DNA from: Methanosarcina sp.
Lineage (GTDB): Archaea > Halobacteriota > Methanosarcinia > Methanosarcinales > Methanosarcinaceae
Reading direction: 5' to 3'
Length of the DNA stretch: 64,000 nt
NCBI RefSeq assembly: GCF_028693135.1
Contig: NZ_JAQUVZ010000006.1
Span: 1-64,000, forward strand
In this document: positions 58,234 to 64,000 of the stretch, piece by piece
Layout: each line of letters opens with the position of its first letter
How positions within the stretch are numbered: position 1 is the first letter of the stretch
The notes under the pieces: generated by a model
The model's database searches: none
Seen by the model: the letters and a program-made list of their open reading frames with translations, nothing else
Told to the model about the DNA's origin: nothing
Made by a program: the position numbers and the translations under genes

Positions 58234-58901
58234 ACATAACATGTGATTCGTTGCGCACTATAAATATAAAAAAAGCAGAAGAGTTTAAAACTAAGGTTTA
58301 TAATTTAAAAGCTAGAAGATAACTTTTTTCTATATATTTCCTTCAACTGGAATGAAATGTATACAAAAAGAAGCAATCTTAGAATTAGACGGTGTCTTAA
58401 ATTATTGTGGACTTTTGTGCGAATTAGCTCGGCTAAATAGTGAATTTTTGGTAGTTTCTTTTGAAAAACATACAAAAAGTAAGTCATTCACAATAATTAT
58501 GAGTTTTGGAGAACTGGATCGGATTCGGATAATCGTTCTTTTTTCCAAATCCAAGAATCATTTTTATAGTTCCGTAATAATTTCCATATTCTAAGGGCCT
58601 ATCCGAAAAGTGGTTGCCTGCTGCAACTTTTACAATATGCATATGCAAAACCGGAACGGATGCTCTGGATATCATAGACTTATTTGACTTTTCAACATGC
58701 ACGGAACTTTTCGGATAGGCTCTTAAACGGGATTCTATGGATATCAACCGTTCAGTGAGTTCTTTAATTTGAGATTCAAGACTTACAGTAAGCAGTAACT
58801 TCAGGGTGTGAAGCACACAAAGCAAGAATCTCTTCACGTTTCACAAATTAAAAAAGAAATCATTTTATATCCAATTTTTTTCTCGAAAAAAGGAAAAATG
58901 G
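58234..58901. other. Spacer with relics and an inserted element
   Basis: No clear gene. On the minus strand 58731-58837 encodes MKRFLLCVLHTLKLLLTVSL and continues ESQIKELTERLISIESRL, a coiled-coil start that runs straight into the element at 58592-58725. It resembles the N-terminus of a transposase or other coiled-coil protein interrupted by insertion. A plus frame at 58352-58594 has no recognisable domain. Confidence 0.45.
58592..58725. mobile_element. 134-bp MITE-like element
   Basis: Terminal inverted repeats of 20 bp: TAAGGGCCTATCCGAAAAGT at the left and TAAGAGCCTATCCGAAAAGT as the complement of the right end (one mismatch). No internal gene. The same ends and size occur in each ~465-bp unit upstream of cdhA (for example 55395-55530, with ACTATCCGAAAAGTT and ACTTTTCGAATAAA). 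It is therefore a non-autonomous family whose parent is not in this window. Confidence 0.75.
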
Positions 58902-58922
58902 GGTAGCCTCCATAGGGCTACC
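58902..58922 (-). terminator. Terminator hairpin of the second cdh operon
   Basis: A perfect 7-bp stem GGTAGCC/GGCTACC with 7-base loop, 31 bases past the cdhE stop, followed by T-rich sequence on the minus strand (CATTTTTCCTTTTTT). Unlike the hairpin after copy 1. Confidence 0.75.
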
Positions 58923-58953
58923 TCAATAATTATTATTCAATTTACATTTGGAC

Positions 58954-60363
58954 TTATTGTTTTGGGGGCCAGTTCTTCTCGATCCAGCCAGGTATACGGC
59001 CTGAGTCCATTGGACCAACCTTTACATTTGCACCTAGTGTATCTTCGAGGTCACCCTGCAGACGGGCTGATAGACCTGGAATGATAAGGGTGTTGTGGTT
59101 TGTGTCGGTCTTTAGATCGAAACCAGCCTTGTCGAAGGCGTCCTTTACCTTTGCGGAAGTCAGCTGACCACCGGCAACTGCAGCTTCCACACCAATACCA
59201 TCGGTGTCAACTGCAAGCAGCCAGCATACGATGCCATTTGCTGAGATATCGCTTTCTACCGTGTAGTAGGTAAGGGCGAAGTTGGTGGTGAAGAATACCG
59301 GAGAGTCTTTGTCCGGGGCTCCAACCTTATACATCCCTCCGTCCACGGAGACAGGAGTCCTTGGGTCGGTGTAGATTGTTTCAGCCAGGTGCATTTCAGG
59401 CAGTGCTGCATATGGCTCCAGGCTGTGGAGTATCATAATGTCGCCGTACCTGATTGTGAAGACTGAAGCAATAACGGTTTCCCAGTAGGATGCGCTGACA
59501 GGGTCTGCAATTCCTGCCATCCAGGCTGTGAGCGGGAGAGCCATGATCGGGTATGCGATCTCGGTGTCTCCCATAATGCCTGCTCTCCTGATTTTCAGGA
59601 AGTTTGTGAAGGAATCCTTCAGGCCTTTGCCGCTTGGGTAGGTCCCCGGGTCGAGCACAATGTCCTTAATTCCTGACTCTGCAAAGGTCTTTGCAAGGGT
59701 CTTAAGGGCATCGAGGTCATTGAAGGCTGAAACTACAACAGGCACCTTGTATTCAAGGGCGAGTTCTCCTACTTCTTTCCAGTTGTCCTTGTTTGCAGCG
59801 TAGAGCAGTGGGTTTTTATCCTTTGCAACCTCAAGTCCTGCCTTCAGGACAGCGGGATTGAAGGAACAGAAGATCATAGGCAGGCCTATTTCCGCTACCT
59901 TCTTGACGGCTGCTGCGAACTTTGCAGGGTCGTTGGAAGTGGCTTTTATTGCCACACCGTCGAGAAGCAGGTTTCGTCCTACATAGAACTTCTTGAAGTC
60001 AGCGATTTTGTTTACTCTCTCAATAAGGGCAGCTTCTTCGAGGTTGTCTGAAACATCGAAGAACAGCTTTGTCTTATTGAAGAAGGTAAGTTTGTGGCGG
60101 TACAAGACATCGTCTCCACCGATGTTTGCTGCCTTTTCGCCTACTCCTATGGTAACCTGGCGGATCTCCGGGGCAAGGATAATATCGAGTTCTTTAAGCT
60201 TCTTTGCGTACTTCTTTTCCTTGACCAGGGGTGGGCATTCTGATGTCTTGCCGGACCTGTCAATCAGTTTGGAGGCAAAGGCCATACATGTAGGTTCACC
60301 ACATTCTCCACAGTTTGTCTGGGGCAGGTACTTGTAGGCTTCTAATGGGCTGTTTATTTTCAT
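58954..60363 (-). CDS. cdhE: CODH/ACS gamma subunit CdhE, copy 2
   Basis: Same 469-residue corrinoid Fe-S subunit as at 46906-48315, identical in nucleotide sequence over its whole length. It follows the second cdhD by four bases with the same GGAGGTG ribosome site. Identity begins 18 bases beyond its stop and ends exactly where the terminators differ, so the duplicated block is sharply bounded. Confidence 0.97.
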   Translation of the reverse strand: MKINSPLEAYKYLPQTNCGECGEPTCMAFASKLIDRSGKTSECPPLVKEKKYAKKLKELDIILAPEIRQVTIGVGEKAANIGGDDVLYRHKLTFFNKTKLFFDVSDNLEEAALIERVNKIADFKKFYVGRNLLLDGVAIKATSNDPAKFAAAVKKVAEIGLPMIFCSFNPAVLKAGLEVAKDKNPLLYAANKDNWKEVGELALEYKVPVVVSAFNDLDALKTLAKTFAESGIKDIVLDPGTYPSGKGLKDSFTNFLKIRRAGIMGDTEIAYPIMALPLTAWMAGIADPVSASYWETVIASVFTIRYGDIMILHSLEPYAALPEMHLAETIYTDPRTPVSVDGGMYKVGAPDKDSPVFFTTNFALTYYTVESDISANGIVCWLLAVDTDGIGVEAAVAGGQLTSAKVKDAFDKAGFDLKTDTNHNTLIIPGLSARLQGDLEDTLGANVKVGPMDSGRIPGWIEKNWPPKQ

Positions 60364-60366
60364 GTT

Positions 60367-61680
60367 TTACACCTCCGTTCCGATCCAGTTGCTGATGTCA
60401 ACAGGCTCTGCCTCAATTGAGCCAAAGAGGGTCTGTGTGATCTGCTTCAGGACTGCCACCGATGTTGGGTGCATCATCATGAATAGATCGTTTCCTGCAA
60501 GGGCAAGGGAGAGACCTGTTACGATTTCCCAGATAGGTCCTCTGTACTCTCTTGGGCCCCAGTCAGTGTCCTGACCCAATGGAGATCCAACCATCCATGA
60601 TTCACGGGCACCCCATGCATTGGTGGTCCCTGAAGACATCGGGAAGGTCAGTTCGTCATCACCCATAAGGGCTGCAAGTCTGATGCGCTCCATGTTGGTG
60701 TAAGCGTAGTCGAGACCATACCCGAGGGCGGCAGTTGTTGGGTCCATGATGATTCTGTCTCTGGGCACTTTGCACTGCTTCATTAGTTTCCTGTTAAGTT
60801 CCTTCTGGGCGTTCATGTCCAGCTGGGTCCAGGAAAGCACGTCGTGGTCATACTTTAATGCAGCTTCTGCGATTGCTGCATAGTCCAGGTTCAGGCTGGC
60901 AGATGCAAGGAGGCAGCGTTCGCCTTCCGCAACTTCTGCGGCTTTTGCCAGGACTTCGGGATCCTTCTGTGGGTTCCCTGATCCACCAATGGCTATTGGC
61001 ACATCAACGGCCTGCAGGACTTCCTCAACGGTCTTGGCTGCGTCCTTGGGGGATGTGTCCTTAATGAGTGGGTCGGTTGAAATCAGGTGGATGGTGATCA
61101 TGTCGGCGTTGAACTTGTCAACGTTCTTCTTTGCCCATTCTCCAGGGCTGTCCATGACCTCGTCGTAGTTCTCCTTGACAGCTTTTGCAAGCCCTATTCT
61201 CATGTCGAACACGTCTATTGTGACCTGGTTCCTGTTCGGCATTGGAGCATCAAAGTAGAATGGAAGGGCTTTTTCGCCACCTACCATTACCCTCTTTCCA
61301 CGGCTTCCGCCGTCTGCAGAGGTGTTTCCGATTGGAACTTCCTGAATCTGGGTTGCCCATTCTGCTATGTTTGCAACATCGAACTTTGCAGGAATGAGAT
61401 CCTTAAGTTTCGGGGCTGCCAGAGCAGGAGCAATTGCGGGAGCAGCTGCTGAAGCTCCAAAGCCTACGGGGTACCCAAACATGCCTGCAAGTCTTGCAAA
61501 GTGCTGTGCAAGTACCGCACTTTCCTGCCCGAGGGCTGCGGCAAGCATTGGGTCAAATCCCCCTCCGAGTCCACCGAGGTCAAGCTCAATGTCCCCTTCT
61601 ATAGTCACACCTTCGAGGGATTCTACATCCATTCCCGCGAACATGTTTGTTATATCTGATAACTTCATTTTCTTTGCCAT
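60367..61680 (-). CDS. cdhD: CODH/ACS delta subunit CdhD, copy 2
   Basis: Identical copy of the 437-residue subunit at 48319-49632, including silent sites. Confidence 0.97.
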   Translation of the reverse strand: MAKKMKLSDITNMFAGMDVESLEGVTIEGDIELDLGGLGGGFDPMLAAALGQESAVLAQHFARLAGMFGYPVGFGASAAAPAIAPALAAPKLKDLIPAKFDVANIAEWATQIQEVPIGNTSADGGSRGKRVMVGGEKALPFYFDAPMPNRNQVTIDVFDMRIGLAKAVKENYDEVMDSPGEWAKKNVDKFNADMITIHLISTDPLIKDTSPKDAAKTVEEVLQAVDVPIAIGGSGNPQKDPEVLAKAAEVAEGERCLLASASLNLDYAAIAEAALKYDHDVLSWTQLDMNAQKELNRKLMKQCKVPRDRIIMDPTTAALGYGLDYAYTNMERIRLAALMGDDELTFPMSSGTTNAWGARESWMVGSPLGQDTDWGPREYRGPIWEIVTGLSLALAGNDLFMMMHPTSVAVLKQITQTLFGSIEAEPVDISNWIGTEV

Positions 61681-61927
61681 GTAAACCTCACCGTTTCCGT
61701 AATTTTTCCATTTTTGTGAGTGACTGTATAATAAGGAATATAATACAGAACGTGTTTCCAGATCTTTTACCCTGATATAAGAACAGGGACCGGGGCAGGA
61801 ACGAATCCTGCTCCGTTATTCTGTTTATTTTAAATGCCGTTTCAAGCTCTCAAACCGGATCTGGGTTCCTGTTCTCTTTTTCCGGTCGGTTTTCTGCATA
61901 ATCCACAGGTTCAAAAGAAAGCTGGGG
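61681..61927 (-). other. 247-bp spacer between cooC and cdhD, copy 2
   Basis: Identical to 49633-49879. Perfect conservation of non-coding sequence shows that recent sequence exchange, not selection on protein, explains the identity. Confidence 0.5.
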
Positions 61928-62689
61928 TCAGAGCCCCAGTTTTTGTACTATTTTTTCGATTTCTACTGCAGCAACCGAATCATCCGGGATTTCAAAGAGA
62001 GGTATACCTTTTATGTCCATTTCCTCGATTTTCGGATCGAGAGGGATCACACCTATCAGGTTCAGTTTCAGGTCCCCGGCCAGTTTGACAATCTCTTGAC
62101 GGTTTGCATCTGTAACTTTGTTTGCAATAACGTGAATTCTGCCAACATTTGAATCCAGTTCACTCACAAGTTCACGAATCCTTTCGGCAGTCTGGAACCC
62201 CCTTCTTGAGGCGTCAGTTACAACAATAAGATCATCAATATCCCGGAGAATCTTTCTACTGAAATGCTCAAGCCCGGCTTCCGCATCAATGACAACTATA
62301 TCATAATTCACGATCAGTTTGTCCATGATGCCGCGTAGGAGGTTGTTTACGTAACAGTAACAGCCTGTACCTTCGGGCCTGCCCATTACCAGCAGGTCAT
62401 ATCCCGGCATTTCTTCAATGATCTCATATACTTTACTTTTGAGAATGGATTCTTTGTTCATATCGGGGTTGTCAGGCCTTGGTTTTTTGATTTCAACCTG
62501 CAAGGACTCCTTTGCGTCCCCGACTGTTTTTACGTTCTCACAGCCAAGGGTTTCGGGCAGGTTAGTATCTGCATCTGCATCAACTGCCAGTAAAAATTTC
62601 CCTTTTTTGGAAAGGTAGCGGATCATAAGAGCCGCTACCGCTGTTTTACCAGTCCCACCTTTTCCCGTTATTGCAATTACTTTTGTCAC
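61928..62689 (-). CDS. cooC: CooC/AcsF-type nickel-insertion ATPase, copy 2
   Basis: 253-residue counterpart of the protein at 49880-50641, with the same GTG start and ribosome site. The C-terminal half is identical to copy 1 at the DNA level. The N-terminal half carries about a dozen base differences, with the protein changes Val for Thr in KESLQ(V)EIKK and Asp for Glu in NY(D)IVVIDAE. P-loop and CxC motifs are unchanged. Confidence 0.93.
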   Translation of the reverse strand: MTKVIAITGKGGTGKTAVAALMIRYLSKKGKFLLAVDADADTNLPETLGCENVKTVGDAKESLQVEIKKPRPDNPDMNKESILKSKVYEIIEEMPGYDLLVMGRPEGTGCYCYVNNLLRGIMDKLIVNYDIVVIDAEAGLEHFSRKILRDIDDLIVVTDASRRGFQTAERIRELVSELDSNVGRIHVIANKVTDANRQEIVKLAGDLKLNLIGVIPLDPKIEEMDIKGIPLFEIPDDSVAAVEIEKIVQKLGL

Positions 62690-62744
62690 AGAATACCCCT
62701 TTTGATTGTTTTTCGGTTTTAGGCTATTGCCTTTCGTCACTCAA

Positions 62745-64000
62745 TTATTTCTTTTCTTTCTTCTGGCTGATGATCATTTTGTCAATGGTGATCTTTGCGT
62801 TCTTGAAGGTCAGCTTTATTCCGCCGCCAGAACCGCCGGACATCATTGGCATTGCAGGCATCTGGAAACCGGCTGCAGGCATCATCATTGGGGATGCTGC
62901 AACAGCTACTTCCTCTTCTTCTTCCTCTTCTTCTTCCTCTTCTTCTGCAGCTACCCAGGTGGCAACTACGGGGTGGTTCTTTGCCTCGAGGAAGGCTTTC
63001 AGAGATGCGATGTCAGTTGCATCGTTCTCGGTTGCGATCTTGTCCTTAATGTCTGCAGGGATGGTTTCATCGATCTTCTCTTTGAGTATGGAGGGGAGCC
63101 AGACTACTCTGTTCCAGCCACCGTCAGCCTGGATGAACTTCGGGGAGTAGAAGTAGTTGACCCCAATTCCAAGGAAACCTACGATCTGCTTTCCGCCACC
63201 GGTCTGACCGGCCATTGTCGAGAAACCAATACCGTTAGGGGACATTCCCTGGTATTCTCTGTTAACCCAGCCAATACCGTCGACTTCAGGGATATAGAAC
63301 CCGACTACTTCGAAGCAACCGCAGGATGTGTGCGGGGAGTCAAAGAAGGAGTGGAGTTTGATCTTGTCGAATTCACCGGCGGAGAGTTTCTTGGCAATAT
63401 CGTTGACACCGGTGTATTCACCTGTAACAGCATCGAGAAGTTCACCTTTGGCAATTTCAAACTGTGGGCCTTCAGGGTCGACTTTTGCTGCTGCACGGCC
63501 GTCGAACCAGTTGATTGCACCACAAAGGGAAACTCTGTCAGGGGAAACTACACAGACATTGGTCGGAGCAAAGGACTGGCAGAGAGTGCATCCGTAGAAG
63601 ACATCAACATCTTCATCGTGCAGGTCCTTTGTCCTGGCGTCTCTTGCTTTGAAAATCTCCTTTGCTTCTGTCATCTGCTTTTCAACTTCAGCCTGTTCGG
63701 TGTAGAAGGTGACCTGCATCTTCTCGATAAAGGGCAGTTCTGTCTTGAAGAGCATCATGACAGCTCTTCCGAAGGGCTCGAAGGAGTCCATCTTCCCAGC
63801 TGTGTCCTTGGAAACTCTCATCCAGACATCGTACCTCTGGTTCAGGTGCATAATGCCCTGGCAGTAGTTGATGAAGTCGTGGACACGCCTTTCGACCACA
63901 GATTCAAGGTCAGCCTCGACAAGTTCTCCACCGATGTTGAAGATCATTGCCCAGGGGTAGGTCTTGCCCTCTTCCATGTCCTTGAGATCTGGACCGACAA
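62745..64000 (-). CDS. cdhC: Acetyl-CoA synthase beta subunit CdhC, copy 2 (cut by window end)
   Basis: The start lies outside the window; about 418 codons are present. The A-cluster cysteines (DVFYGCTLCQSF, SLCGAINW, TSCGCFEVVGFY) and the glutamate run are intact. Differences from copy 1 lie only in the last ~115 residues: DIKDK for DLKDK, FLEAKNHPV for FLEEKKHPI, AAGFQ for ASGFQ and MIIS for MVIS. Upstream of 63051 it is identical to copy 1 to the window edge. Confidence 0.95.
   Translation of the reverse strand, partial: VGPDLKDMEEGKTYPWAMIFNIGGELVEADLESVVERRVHDFINYCQGIMHLNQRYDVWMRVSKDTAGKMDSFEPFGRAVMMLFKTELPFIEKMQVTFYTEQAEVEKQMTEAKEIFKARDARTKDLHDEDVDVFYGCTLCQSFAPTNVCVVSPDRVSLCGAINWFDGRAAAKVDPEGPQFEIAKGELLDAVTGEYTGVNDIAKKLSAGEFDKIKLHSFFDSPHTSCGCFEVVGFYIPEVDGIGWVNREYQGMSPNGIGFSTMAGQTGGGKQIVGFLGIGVNYFYSPKFIQADGGWNRVVWLPSILKEKIDETIPADIKDKIATENDATDIASLKAFLEAKNHPVVATWVAAEEEEEEEEEEEEVAVAASPMMMPAAGFQMPAMPMMSGGSGGGIKLTFKNAKITIDKMIISQKKEKK

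Overview
The window is an archaeal chromosome segment, almost certainly from a Methanosarcina species. Support comes from a methanogen-type nif cluster (nifH-nifI1-nifI2-nifD-nifK-nifE-nifN), cdh operons for the five-subunit CODH/acetyl-CoA decarbonylase-synthase, archaeal information-processing genes (FttA/aCPSF1, TFE, proteasome beta, NMD3-like) and long AT-rich, gene-free spacers full of short repeats. Most genes lie on the minus strand.

Layout. 1-1477: gene-poor, ending in six 39-bp tandem repeats. 1478-11931 (minus): nifH-I1-I2-D-K-E-N followed by modA-modB-modC, read as one nitrogen-fixation plus molybdate-uptake unit. Two near-copies of a promoter-like module lie upstream of nifH. 12380-19012: a geranylgeranyl reductase-type flavoprotein, two small TPR proteins (one with no ATG/GTG/TTG start), a candidate MITE, an exported protein of unknown function, and aldolase-pyruvate kinase separated by a ten-fold 15-bp repeat. 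19400-19847: tRNA-Asn, tRNA-CAU, tRNA-Asn. 21389-29306: CobT-like protein, ProS, SepF + ZPR1-like pair, PUA protein, two tandem MFS carriers. 30747-33835: remains of one membrane pyrophosphatase next to an intact, K+-dependent-type one. 34566-46070: DHPS-like protein, FtsZ, HAD phosphatase, FttA, proteasome beta, HD protein, TFE, ATP-grasp protein and NMD3-like protein.

46906-64000 is the most striking part. A complete operon cdhA-cdhB-cdhC-cooC-cdhD-cdhE (minus) is preceded, about 3.9 kb upstream, by a second cdh operon in the same orientation (cdhE, cdhD, cooC and most of cdhC inside the window). The copies are offset by exactly 12,048 bp. By eye they are identical over 3,364 bp (cdhE, cdhD, spacer, half of cooC) and again over at least 949 bp of cdhC. 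Between these lies a 752-bp block with about 30 differences. This patchwork points to gene conversion or recent recombination. The spacer holds four tandem units of about 465 bp directly upstream of cdhA, each with a hairpin, TATA-like boxes and an inverted-repeat element related to a separate 134-bp MITE-like copy.

Functionally the window joins acetyl-CoA synthesis/cleavage (cdh), nitrogen fixation with its PII-like switch (NifI1/NifI2), lower glycolysis/gluconeogenesis, a pyrophosphate-driven ion pump, and core transcription, division and proteolysis genes. No CRISPR array, rRNA or intact transposase was seen.
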